Source: Quillaja saponaria (lineage: Eukaryota > Streptophyta > Magnoliopsida > Fabales > Quillajaceae). Taken from it: a stretch of 64,000 bases of DNA. The stretch spans positions 17,709,071 through 17,773,070 of the forward strand of contig CM055618.1 of the NCBI GenBank assembly GCA_029379385.1, read 5' to 3'. The stretch's first letter is position 1. The number at the start of each line of letters is the position of its first letter. The position numbers and the translations under genes are program-made. The notes beneath the pieces are model-generated. The model saw only the letters and a list, made by a program, of their open reading frames with translations. It did no database searches and had not been told where the DNA came from. Positions 11,458-24,216 of the stretch are shown here, in pieces.

Positions 11458-14400
11458 TTGAAAAAATACTGAAGATTTGCTATTAGTAAATTGTAGGGAA
11501 GCTTCTAACACATTTCTTCAGGAAAGGGATGTTGATTTGTTTTGGGAAGGAGTGGTTACAAATATTGTGCAAATGAACACGTGGCTTTTACTCATTTTAT
11601 TTTCCAAGTAGAAGAAGAAAAACAAGAAAAGAAGAAGACTGGCGAAGCGGGTAAGGAGCCTTTTTCTTTCATTCCCACCTAACAATCTCTAATTCCATTT
11701 TCCAATTGCTTCATCTCGTCCTTATCGGAAACAGTATAATTTCATGATTTTAATCTATTTATTATTAAGTGAATTAGTTCCTAGTTTAATTCGCTAACAT
11801 CCAAATAAATAACAAGATATTAGAGATTCAAACATAACTACGTACTTAAACTATAAAATAAATATAAGTAATAGAATTTAGTTTTAACTTTTAACATTTT
11901 TACAATATTACCTTAATTATATTATACTTAATTTCAGTCCTCCCCTTCTCCATCCCATATTACCCATTCAATTGACAACTTCTTCACAAACTCATTGAAA
12001 AGGACATCAATCATATCAAACTTTTTCAACTATACAAAATCTAACATTTCATCAAACATCTTCCGGGCATTTCAAACATTAGTCTTGTTTTTTAGGTTTT
12101 CCATTGTAAAAAGAAAAAGAAAAAAAAAACTCAAGGGTATATAGGTTTCAAACTTTTTAATGGTTTAATTAAATTGATTTATCCACAAATCAGATTAATT
12201 TTGATATGAATTCAAAATAAGAATTTTAATTTAGAATAAATTGAATTCCCATGTAATTTGTATTTTGAAATATAATAATTTAATAAATTTATTTAGAATA
12301 AATAGAATTCCCTAAAAATATTGATTTCAAACATACTATAGAGTATATCATTGAAAATAGTTTTTTTTTTTTTTTTAAGAAATGAAATGTCAAAACAAGT
12401 AATCTACCTAGTATAGGGTGTGACACATATATATTATGAAACCCAACCTTAAAGTTGCGGAAAGAAAATAGCATCTTCAAGTTGAATTAACAAACGGAAT
12501 ATCTATTTGGTGTGTGTTTTCACATCACATTAAATCTAAAGGTACATACCTAACTTTGATTATTATCCATTTTTAAATAAAAACTTTCATTATTATATTA
12601 AGAATTATGAATACATATAGTAATTTTTTTTTATATGATTAAAAAAGTAAAAACAAGAGAAATTTTATGGACTAAAAAAAAAAAAAAATTGTTACATGAA
12701 TGAAATTTTGAGTGGATTTTTTTATGAAACTAGTTATTTTTGTGATAAATAATTATGTACACAAAACAAGCAAGCAATGGCTGCTTTGAGAAGGTTATGA
12801 TATGAAGTGACAGTTAAGTCCTTAGCTTGATGGTCTAGCTAGGCTCCAAATGTACAAGCTCTTTCACTAGGAAACCATTTAACTCATGAAATAAGTCTAC
12901 TCCATAAGGACATAACCCCTAATTTTTCAACACCTATAATATTTGGAAGCTAAGAATGAAAATGACTTCATATAGCACATAGACATGTGTAATGCGTCCC
13001 CGATTTTCTTATGGGATCTTGACTTTCATGAACCAATTAATTATAATAGCACAAAATAATTAATATTTTATTTTTTAAGAAAAACCTAACTTGAAAACTA
13101 TAAATTAATACAAGAGAGGTAGTTGTCTCATTTCCTTATTTTTAGTAATTATGAGTTTCGATTATAGATATTTATTATACAATATTTAAATATTTTATTA
13201 GTTGTATCAATTAGTATCATGAGTTAATATATATATTTTTTTAAAATTTATTATTATATATATAAATAAAATTATTACCAAGTTAAAATATCAGTTTAAT
13301 TATCTAGAACAATCAACAACCCCCAAACCAGCCAATCAACCTGATGAAATAATTTTCTGTTATATTATTGCTAACACATGTTTCTTCCAGAAGGTCGTGT
13401 TTCATATGTGACTTACGCATGATCTATGCCTACGTGAATTTATGAATAGTAAGTTAATAGCTGTAAGATTTTCCGTTTTTTCTTGTAAAATTGTTGTTTT
13501 CCTTTTTATTTGTTTTTTTTTTGGTTTTGGTTTTTAGGAAGTAATAAAAAATGAAAACCATTTTCAAATTTAAACTAGCATATATGGCAAACACACACGC
13601 GTTGTGTGTGAATCTTATTAATAATACATATATTTTTAATTATAATTAATTTACATATTAAAAAAATTAGAATGAATAAAATAAATAAATAAATTTTATT
13701 AAACATTAATTCATAATATAAATTTATATTTTTTATTAATTACCACCTATGACTAAAAAATAAGAGACCTTTTGTGTTAGTTATTGCTGGGAGATTTAAA
13801 AATATAAAGAGTTTGAGTTTGAAATAATATGTTATCTTAATCTTATTTCATATAATTATTTAATTATTATAAATATTTAATAATTATATTTATCTTGTAA
13901 TTCATGACTCTCATATCAAGTCAGCTGAGTGAGTTCAGCATTTGAATTCATGGAATAATACTAGTTGTTATTACGAAAATGGTCATGTCAGCATCTCAAC
14001 CTTACAAACAAGAAGGTTGCATGGTCTTTTAAGTTTTTCATTTTGATTGTTTAAGTTTGAATTGGGACTTCTAATTAATAATAAATTACAGACATTGTAT
14101 TGGAAAAATAAAGTAAGCGATGATGGAGATGTGAGGGTTTACTTGTTACCAATATAATGTTTGTCGTATGCAATATTCTCTTGAACAACATAAACTAAAA
14201 TTATAAAGAAATTAATTCACTAAACCAAATTGGTGTTCTTGTTTCTCTCTCATGATTTCTTCTTTCTATTAACTAGATGTACTTGGTCCTTGCGATGCAC
14301 ATATAAAATTTTATGAGTTTTTTTTTTATTGTTGCTTTTGAATTTTTAAATAAAAAAAATTTATGCGTAGAAATATAATTAGTTTGTTACTTGAATATTT

Positions 14401-16196
14401 AAACTTTTTAATGGGTTATATTTAAATCTAATTAATTTTTTATTTTAAATAAAATTTAATTCATATCTATATTTTTGTTGAGTTAAAATTAACAAAAGAA
14501 TAAAAATATTAATGCATAGAAGTATAATACACAAGTGTATTTCTTATTCTTAATAAATCTTTATTTATATGTTAAACAAATATTGAAGTCTAATATGAAT
14601 TTGGTGATTTTTTTTAGTTATTACAGGAACTAGTCTTTATACGATGTCAAGGTATAAATAGAAATTTTTATTTTTTTTTTTAATTATTACAAAAAACTTT
14701 GCTTCGAATATTCATAATGATGTGTCAGTTTTCCGGCCCACTTAAGCAAATATGGACTCTCTACTCCCATAGGGGAAACATTGCGACTGCGGACCATGTA
14801 AGGCCCGTAGAACTTTTTTTTTTTTTTGGGTCAGAAAGCCCGTAGAACTTGAAGTATGAAAGAGCTAAATATTTGTATACTAATCAGTATTTCTAATTCT
14901 AACATTTACTATTTAATGTCATTAAATAAACTTATTTATTATGATCTTAATTATTTTTACACTGTCAATTAATAAATATTTATTTATTTTAGTTAAAAAT
15001 GAAACACCATAAATTTTCTGTTCATATAGATTGGAACTAAGAAAGTATTTGTGGAATATTAACCCATATAGAGCAGACCAAAGAAAGTGGTGCTTGGATG
15101 GTTGAGGCTTCTTGGTGCCAACCGCATGCATTTCAAAAGTCTAATCAATCAAGTTCGACAATATATTGCACCTCCACTAGCTAAATTAGAAACACCAAGA
15201 AACAACATCCATATTCCCCATAGAGATGACAGGCGTGGGGTATCAATATCATGAAGCAAATATTTTTAGCATGTGAACAAGTGGTGAGTAGCTCAAATCC
15301 TTTTCTATAAATCTTCCCATCCTAAAAAAAATAATAATTCGATCTCAAATTTTGATATACAACATAAATAAAATTATGTTAATTAAGCCTAAATCAATAT
15401 ATATTTTTATTAACCACGTAAATTAGCCACAATGTCATTGACAAAACCATCTACATAAATAAGACTATCAAATTAATTTTTATATAATATTTATAATAAA
15501 AAAATAATATAAACTTATATTATTATCCTTCTTACATTATGCTAAATAATATAAAATTATATGAGAAAAATAATATCATAATTATAAAAAATTTATAATA
15601 TATAATTATATACGGTGCATCAAATAAATAAAAAATGTTAGATCCATTTAAAAGCTGAATGGGTAATGTAGTTGCAAGCATCACAAGACAACAATCATCC
15701 AGCACTTCAATATGAATCAAATGCTACTCTTTTGACAAAACAAAGAAACAAGAAATCAATGAAAGAAAGCTAGCAGTCATTGTTGCCTTTCGGCAATATT
15801 GTTATTTTCTCATTCTAGTCTTAATTATTTTAGCAAAAACAATATTCTCTCTCTAACTTAAATAAAGCAGTGGAACAGAAAAGAAAAAAGAGAGATGTCC
15901 AACCAGGTATTTCAACTTGAGGAGGCAAACATCTTTTGACCTTTTTTGCATACAAATCTTAATTTAAAATAAAAATCTAAACCTTAAATTAACCTTGTTT
16001 TGAAAAAGACTAGAAAAGTTTTACAAAACTGCCGACAGCTAAACTTAAACCAAAAGATAATGGAATGGTTTTTCACATTAAAGAAGAAAGTCGGTGGGGG
16101 AAGCATTATGATTTGATGTTGATGTTTGGTTACTCCTGCTAACCCTGGTCTGGTTCCCACTTAATCCTGGTTTAACATCATTTGAATTCATCATAG
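11458..16196. other. Long AT-rich intergenic region
   Basis: No coding region supported. A 13-base motif (gcccgtagaactt) occurs at about 14803 and again about 35 bases on, separated by a T-run. An ACGTGGC G-box-like site is at about 11579. Numerous A/T homopolymers occur. Short ORFs here have no family features. Confidence 0.6.
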
Positions 16197-16880
16197 TCAG
16201 GATGAATTTTGCCTCACTGCACAAGCAACGACCTGAGCCCATTGTCTCAACCTTGTCTTCACCGTCTGTGGATTATCGCCTGTACCCAGTTACCAATTTC
16301 CCGAGAAACAAACACCCAAACATGAATTAAACATAAAATTCACGGGAAAAATAAGAAGAAGAAAGAATATTTACCCAAATTAATTGACAGAGAAAAAAGC
16401 TCTAAGTAACTGGAAAGTGAAGCTATGCATACCGCGGCCGAATATGGTGGTGTGGGGGCTACCGAGGGGAGAGGGGGTTTCACACTCAGACGGAGTGGGT
16501 GAAGACGACGTCGTTGTGATGGAGGACTTGGGGGCAAGCAATTCATTGTAATTTTTGTTAACGGCATAGTACAGGCCGAGAGCCGGTAAGGTATCGGACA
16601 GGCGTTGATCGAGCTCAACCTCAGGGGAGGAATCGAATCCGAAACCCAATTCAATACACGCTTTGAGCTCGTCAAGGTCTTCGTCCGTTACGCTTTTACT
16701 ACGACGGTTTTTGCTGTTGCCTTTGCGTCGAAGCCACGCCTCGTCGCGATATGCATCTGGGGACCACGATCGCTGCTTGTACAGAGGTGCAGGCTTCAAG
16801 CGATGAAGCAGAGGATGCTGATCCCGCGACCGAGGAGGGGGTAAATATGGTGGTAGCGGCGGCGCGTGAGGTTCAGACAT
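16197..16880 (-). CDS. DUF1685 family protein
   Basis: Two exons, 16433-16880 and 16197-16279, join in frame to 176 residues with the ATG at 16880. The N-terminus is rich in Pro (residues 5-31), followed by a basic Ser/Arg patch (51-63). At 65-82 is the family hallmark DEDLDELKACIELGFGF, then a segment with LPALGLYYAVNK. The second exon supplies the conserved end TVKTRLRQWAQVVACAVRQ. The hallmark and the terminal helix together identify the plant-specific DUF1685 family. Family members are small proteins of unknown biochemical function, some reported as stress or hormone responsive. No signal peptide or membrane segment is visible. The intron phase and the joined Gly-Asp codon support the model. 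Confidence 0.88.
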
Positions 16881-19437
16881 GGTAGTAACAGACCCACAGC
16901 ACAGCCCCTTTTCGTTGGGGTTGTGCGGAGGTCCAGAGACCTCGCACGCTGGGTTTGAGAGCGCAATGGCTTGTTGACTGTTTGGAGGAATTTGATTGGG
17001 AAGGAGATGATGCGCTGCCTATAAGGCACAAGCAAAGGGTAGTGAGGTGTTTAACTTGTGGCCGTGGGGTCAGTGGAGCAAAGAAAAACTTAACCTTCAT
17101 TGGTCCACCTCATGATGATCTGTCTTTTTCTTTTCTTTTTTTGTAGTTTTCCCGGATTTTATTTTCCTGAAAGATAACAATTTTCTTTTTCTTTTTTTAC
17201 TTGCGGTAAAAAAAGAGAGTATATATAATGAAATAAACTTGCAGGTCAAGGAAAATTACTATTTTTCTATCCATGGTGATCAACATTTCCTAATATCTTC
17301 CAGATTTTTTGGCCTATTCAATCGTGGTATTTTTTAGGAATGTAATTTTAAAATTAGTATAAAAAAAGGCCTATTGACAATTACTTTACTGTAAAGTATA
17401 AGAGTTTTTGTCAATTTCGTATTTTTTTTGGTTTAATTTTACACAATTTTTTGTCATAATGATAGCTAAAATTTAAAAAAAGAAAAAAATATACTGTTAG
17501 GACGAAATTGATAAATTATGATACTTTTGGGACAATTTTTTGATTATTAAAATTGACAAAAATATAATATTATAGGAATTATAAATGTCATTTTGTCGAA
17601 AAATAATTTAAACACAAAATACATAAACTAAATAAAAATTTTAATTAGTTCATAGGAAATTATGTATTTATGAATTATACAATGAGATGTAATTTTTTTC
17701 ATTCATCTCTCATCTTAAAGGAAGCCAAGCTTTGAACGCAAATTCTTGATATACAAGATAATATTTTTAAGAAAATCACTTATAAAATAAACATATCAGT
17801 GTAGTGTGGCGTAGGTTAACATTTAAAAATAACAAGATGGCATATAGTGAATATAGAAATAATTAGTAAAATGATAATGGTGATAAGCTGACCTGTGCTG
17901 CATAATAATTGGATATATAATAGAAATGTAGACTACCTTTATACATATATTAGTGTGAGGTGACTTGAAAGTTAAAAACTACATATCTTCTAATCAAGTG
18001 AACTAATAACAAGAATATACCAAGATTCTATACAGATTCTTGAGGCATGGGGCCTCTGACCAAACACCATACAATTGATTAGACAAAACCTGTAAGATAC
18101 ATACGATGTAAAAATATTGATACGTAGGCTCTAGTATCTTACTGGTGGAACTAGAACCGTGAAAAGACAAGCGAACCTTCTATATCAATAATTATAATTA
18201 GTTGAAAACACCGTAAGATTGATTTGGTTTTGTTTGGCGGCTTAATTAAATAATTTAATAAATTAAAAAGTGAAGGCAGCTGCGTTAGAGAATGTAGGCC
18301 GCTTCTCAAGCACAGCGCGTTGTTTTTTTTTTTTTTAAATATATATATATTCTTGATTGTTTTTATAATAAATAATTATAATTTTTTTTTGATATCTTAT
18401 TAGTATTCTTATATTATTTTGGTGTGAAGCAGATTTTGTTTCGATCACAAGTATTTTAAGACTCTTTAATTGCTTGAACTATATCTTGTAAATTAATTAT
18501 AAATAATTTAAATTGATTACAACAAAGTTGAAGCTTTTATTATTTTTGTTTTAATAAATTGATTGAACAAACAAAAATGCAGTTATTATTATTATTTTTT
18601 ATTTCTATCAACAATTTTCATAATTTTATAACATAAGACATGCATGTTCTTTTAGTTAATTTATGCAAGAAACAATTTTATTTTATTTTTTATAAAATTA
18701 TGATTGTAAATTATAGTTTTTTTTATTTCATTATTTCTTACAAATATCTTACAGTATGAGCCTAATCTCAAAAAGCCTAATCTTCTTTGAGATTTGTGTC
18801 TATCTTTTTCATAAGTATTTTTCTGCTTATTTGAGTTTATCACATTATAGAGACCCTTCAATCTTTGAGCTAAAACATGTATTATTACTTGAACTACGAC
18901 TTATAAATTAATTCATAATTTTTAAGTCATCAAAACATAACTAAAAAAATAGTTTGACATTTACAACAATAGTTTGAAATCAAAAGCAAAATCATACAAA
19001 CTCTATTTTGTGTGACCCACGTATGCTATGCATTATTATCACTTCAGTACATACTCGACTTTTTTCTTCTTTTTGTATGTATATTGTTAGAAATAATACA
19101 TCATCGAACACTATTTATTTTCTAAGCATATTTATCATTAAACACATAATTTAACAATTGACGCGTCTTTCTTCAACCCTACTTTTAACAAATATTTTTA
19201 TTTACATACATAATGATTGCACTTGGTTAATACTATTATATTTTTTTAATAAAAAAAGTTTATTTTTTATTTTTTATTACTCACAAGTATAATTACATTA
19301 TTCAGGTGTGAATTTAACCTTGTCTAATTCATGACTGTCCGTTTCTATAAATATTTTCCTGTCAAACTTAAACTCCGAACAAAAATAGATTTTCAAATTA
19401 ACTAATAAACCAGTTAAAAAGAATACTTTGTATCATA
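16881..19437. other. AT-rich intergenic region
   Basis: The first 250 bases are probably the DUF1685 promoter and leader. The rest is AT-rich with A/T runs, for example at 18321-18334. No gene or bounded repeat is seen. Confidence 0.6.
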
Positions 19438-19706
19438 TGGGCCAACGACATTACCAAGGTTAAGATTTAATTTTATTGGGCCATAATTTAGTTTTTAATG
19501 GTCCTGGCCCAAACTCGAAGTCTCCCAAACCCCAGAAAGAAGCGCCAACGTGAAAACGTAAAACAGTCATCCATTGTCTTTCTCGCGTCTATTTTTTCTG
19601 TACTGTGCTGTAGGAACGAAAAACAAAGAATTAGGGTTGGATTCTTCAGCGAACACAATCGGATCGAAATCGATCGGGGAGGGGGAGAGAGAGAGAGAGA
19701 GAGAGG
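19438..19706 (+). promoter_or_regulatory. Promoter and leader of the CLASRP-like gene
   Basis: Three site-II-type motifs lie at about 19438 (ATGGGCC), 19478 (TTGGGCC) and 19506 (GGCCCAA), typical of promoters of housekeeping and dividing-cell genes bound by TCP factors. A GA dinucleotide run (19684-19705) ends directly before the ATG at 19707. No clear TATA box is seen. Confidence 0.55.
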
Positions 19707-22700
19707 ATGTGGCACGAAGCAAGGAGGTCGGAGAGGAAGGTCCATGACATGATGGACGCTGCTCGAAAAAGAGCTCAGAGACGTGCTGTTTATTTGGCAA
19801 AAAGGCGAGGTGATCCTCAGCAATCGATACAGGTCATTGGTTCTCGATGCCGTACATATCGAGACGATGGCCTCTACCAATCCACGGAGGATCAGCAGGG
19901 CCTGTTAGTGTCTTTTCACACTCTAACTTTCCTTAGCTTCGTCTTTAATTTCATGTGTAAGATTATAGGTAGATACTAGATAGACATGTTTTGTAACCTA
20001 CTTAAGCAAGCAAGAAAGGTAGCGGTTAGCTGAATTGAATTTTTTGAAAATTAATAAGGAACATGTGAAAATTCTTTTGAATGGGTAGAATGTTAGAATC
20101 CTACTATTAATTCTTCAAATTTACCTGGAAAGGAACAAGAAAGATCAAATGAGCTCTCCTATAATTAACAAGGTCGATGATGATCGGTGTTATAGGTCGC
20201 AGTGTAATTTGCCAAGTTACCTCCATTTGGAAGTAGGCAGATAAAATTTAGTCTCTGTAGAATTATTTTCCTTTGCTTGTAAACAGCGGCTTGTGTTGGA
20301 GTATAATGTAATCTTGCGAACCAATAATGGGTTATAATTGTTTTATTGAATCTGACCATACACTTGTGAGAACTTGTAAACGGCCAAAATTTCTTGCGGG
20401 GTAAGGTTTAGTTTCTAATTTCTGTTTGCTATGTCCAATGAATTCATCTTTGCTGAGATTTTGTATCCCATTGGAGTTGGAGCTGACCCGTTACTTACAT
20501 TTCAGGATACCTTGGAATGGGAAACAAGATATTTTGATTGACAGGTAAAGGGGTCTACTAGAGCCTGGCCATTTTAGCTGACAGAATGTTCTATGTGCTA
20601 TTTTAGTGTGATTATTTTCTTAATGATGTCTAAGGGGCTCATAATCCTCTTTACCTAAGCAGATTTGATGGGCGTGCCCTTCTTGATTTCATTCGGGATA
20701 CTGGATCTAGACACTTTCGGGTCCAGGAAAAGTCAGAAGAAGAGGAAGAATTAGAAGAGTTAGTTAATTTTGAGCGTTATCGGGATTTAATAAAGCATCA
20801 ACGTAGAGGATGTCGGTACTTTTTAATTTTTTGACATTGTGTTGATTCTAAAACCATTTTACTATTTCGTACTTTATATTACCCATGGAAATGCAATACA
20901 AGACAAAGATTATATGTTATTATAGTCAATCTTATGGCAAGGGATTGTTTCTGAAGAATTTTACAATCTAAGCTTTGCACGTCAACAGTTAGTGATGAAG
21001 AGGGTTTGCAACATGTTAATCAAGTGATAGAGGCAAAGGTTGCTGCTCTATTTGCATCAGAGAGGTATATAAGCTTTATGTGTTTCTGAAACTGCACCTT
21101 TTTTTTAACTATTGCTCATCTTCATTTATTAGTTGATGAAATCAGTTGTGATCAAGTTATAAATGTTTCAATTTCTGTTCTTCTCATGGTTATGCCTGTT
21201 TCTGGACCTCTGATACATGATATTGTTTAGCCTATTTCTAATAAGAAATTAAATGGTTTTATTTTTACATTTATACCAAACTTTGTTTATCTTATATATA
21301 GACATGGTCAGTTTAGGTGCCTTGGTGCGTTAACATGCAATACCTTTTATGCAAATTGAATGTTGCCTTGTCGAATCCTTTCTTTGGCTTGTATATGCAA
21401 GTCTGCTTATGTGTATATTACTTGAATCTCGTTTTAACACACAACTTTATATTGTTTCTTCTCATGCGCGCCTCTAGATCTCAGCCATCACAACCTTCTG
21501 CCAGCAAAGGTTCTTACTCGCAGGTGGGGTTTTCTTATGAAGGAAATGCAAAAGAGGAATCCCACTTTTCTGATGCTGATGATGATGAGGAAGACGAGGA
21601 TGATGAAGATGCTGAGGATTTCAACAGTGATGATAGCAACGATGAAGGAATGGAAATAATAGCAAAAGAATACGGGGTAAAAAGGTATGGTTGGCTTGTT
21701 TACATGGATAAGAAAGCTAAGGAGGAAGAGAAAAGGCAAAAGGAAGTGATCAAAGGTGACCCTGCAATTGTAAGTTCGATAAAGAGCTCCGAGTCAGATG
21801 CTCTTTGGCTTTTGTGTGTTTCAGAATGCATATGTAGATTTTCTTTCTAATCTCAAGTTATGAATTTTGTAGAGGAAGCTGAGTCGTAAGGAAAGAAGGA
21901 AGGCTTCTCAGATAGAAAGGGAGAGAGAAAGAGAAGTTGGACGGATATCTGGAGTTCGCGTGCTCCACCATGATCCTTACCGGTAGAAAAACTAGAGATA
22001 TTTTTCGGTTGATAAAAGGACTAAAAAGTGCTCCTGTTGACAAGTGGTATAACTGATTAAACTTGTGTCAGTGGTCATGATGCAACTCATTTATACATGC
22101 AGGGAATCAAGACGAAGTCCTACATATGAAGCCTATTCTCGTTCGAGAAGGTCAGTCTTTGCTATGGGTTTCTCTGGGAGATGTTTTTATGTGAAATTCT
22201 TTCACAGGAGAACCTGATTGGTACTTGCTGGTCTTGTTTCTGATCTCTAGGTCGAGATCCAGATCACAGTCATATTCCCCATCACACTCGAGGAGATACT
22301 CTCGTAGTGGGTATTCTGCTGATATTCACCGAAGCAAACCAAGGACTCCTAAAATAGAATACATTACTGAATTTGGAGGCTCTGGCGACAGAGATGCACC
22401 TAAGCTTGAAGGGTTTTCTCCACCACCATCTCCTCCACTCCAAGCTGATATGTTGAACCGGTCGGAGCACTCAACCTTTAATTCTTGCCAAGATAGATTG
22501 GACAGTCTTTTCTCTGCTGCAGCTTATCCCATTTTGTTGCCTGAGGCAATTTTTTGTGGTTTAGAATAGATCAGGACTAGGTTTGTCAGAATAATTACCA
22601 AGAGGAATAGGGATGGAGGCTTCCTTTCTGGAGCTCATTGCCCCCCCTGAAATGAATTCTTTTTAAATAAACCTCAAGTTGCATGGACCTTTGCAACAAA

Positions 22701-24216
22701 TATATCTGATGCCCCTCCTTTCTTGCAGGCCATCATCTGGTGGCATACTTGAGGCATTGCATGTTGATCCTGCTTCAGGTGTATCCCTTGATAAGGAAAA
22801 GGGCCCTAAAGTAGCGAAACTGCCAGTCAGGTATGGTAATGGTTTCTTGGTTGGAATGATGGTTTTCTTCACATTTTGGTTTTCCACTATCTAATTCTAG
22901 TGGGTATGCATGAATAAATGGGGGATCTTAATGTATCCGTTATATCTATTGACTATGCTGACATGTTGACTGTAAATCTGTTGTTGCTCCTAATTTTTTA
23001 TTTATCTATTTTCCTCAGCACATCTTCAGCAATAGCAAAGTTAACAAAGGCAAGTACTTCTGGAGGGCCTTTAAAACTGCAACAGGTGGAGAAGAAAGAA
23101 ACTCCTCAAGAAAGGCTTAAAAGGATCATGAGCAAGCAGCTGAACAAACAAAGTATAACTGTGTATCATCTGTGTTGGCATTTTTGTTATGGAAGCAATT
23201 ACTTAACAAGCGTTCTCATGCAAAAAGAAAAAGAGATAGAAAAGATTATATAACTTATTACTTAAAAATGTATATATATTATAACACACAAATATTATAT
23301 ATTAATGTACATTGATATATCATATAATACAAAATAAAAATGTACAATGAAAAATATTACATATATACTATTTAAGATTGTCATTGTATCAAAATATAAA
23401 AAAAGAATGTGGAGTAATACATATGATAAACTATCAAACATACTATTATATATAAAACTGATAATGATTGTTATAATACTATAGTTAAACAAGCTACAAG
23501 CACAATTTGTGTGCTATTTTTTATTTGTTATTTCAAATTAGGCATATTCTTTCTTGTTTGAGGTGCATCCGTCAGGGAATTCTGTAGGTCTCTGTTCCTG
23601 TTTTATATTTAAGTTTTCATAAGGAAAAGAAGTAATATTAAGAGAGAAAGAATGTACAAGGGAGGAGGACAAGAAGTTCTAGATATGGCTTTTTAACTGA
23701 TTGCATTTGCAGTAAAAAAGGATACTGCTGCTGAAATGGCCAAGAAACGAGAACAGGAGCGCCAGAGGCTGGAAAAACTTGCTGAAACAAGCCGATTGAG
23801 TCGGTATAGGCGCCGCAGCCATAGCAGGAGCTATAGCCGTTCCCCTCCAAGGTAGGTTTGTACTTTACATGAGACACGCACGGTTAAAGAACAGGTTAAT
23901 ATGCCTAATATTGCAGATGCAGGAATGTTTTATTTGCTCATTCACTTCATGATAAAGTTATCTTTTTTATCAATCGCAGAAGATACAGTCGCAGTAGAAG
24001 TCCAAGTAGAAGCAGAAGTTCTCGAAGATATTATTCTCGCTCCCGTTCTAGGTCCTTGTCATGCTCTCCTTCTCGTTCAAATACCTGCTCCCGCTCCCCT
24101 TCCTATTCCCGTTCTCCAAGGTAATCTTTTTGGAATTTGTAATGTGTCCTAATCTTGTTCCTGAAGACTGATTCAACAAGATGCTTTTCAGGGTAAGAAG
24201 CCGTTCAAGATATTGA
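19707..24216 (+). CDS. CLASRP/SWAP-type SR-related splicing regulator
   Basis: Thirteen exons (19707-19903, 20506-20544, 20663-20811, 20989-21064, 21478-21769, 21873-21982, 22103-22150, 22251-22460, 22729-22830, 23019-23152, 23713-23851, 23980-24120, 24192-24216) sum to 1662 nt, 553 residues. The start MWHEARRSERKVHDMMDAAR and the following YLAKRRGDP and IDRFDGRALLDFI blocks match the N-terminal domain of animal CLASRP (SFRS16). An acidic run spans about 185-210. Then come KEYGVKRYGWLVYMDKKAKE, a basic helical stretch and a first RS segment (about 288-315). PKIEYITEFGGSG matches the CLASRP ITFITSFGGS block. TPQERLKRIMSKQLNKQ precedes the C-terminal RS domain (about 485-553). The animal protein binds CLK kinases and affects alternative splicing; a nuclear splicing role is inferred. 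Confidence 0.93.

Noticed and set aside
21488..21739. Minus frame opposite the acidic exon of the CLASRP-like gene
   Set aside because: It is the complement of a GAT/GAA-rich coding exon, which creates long antisense open frames.
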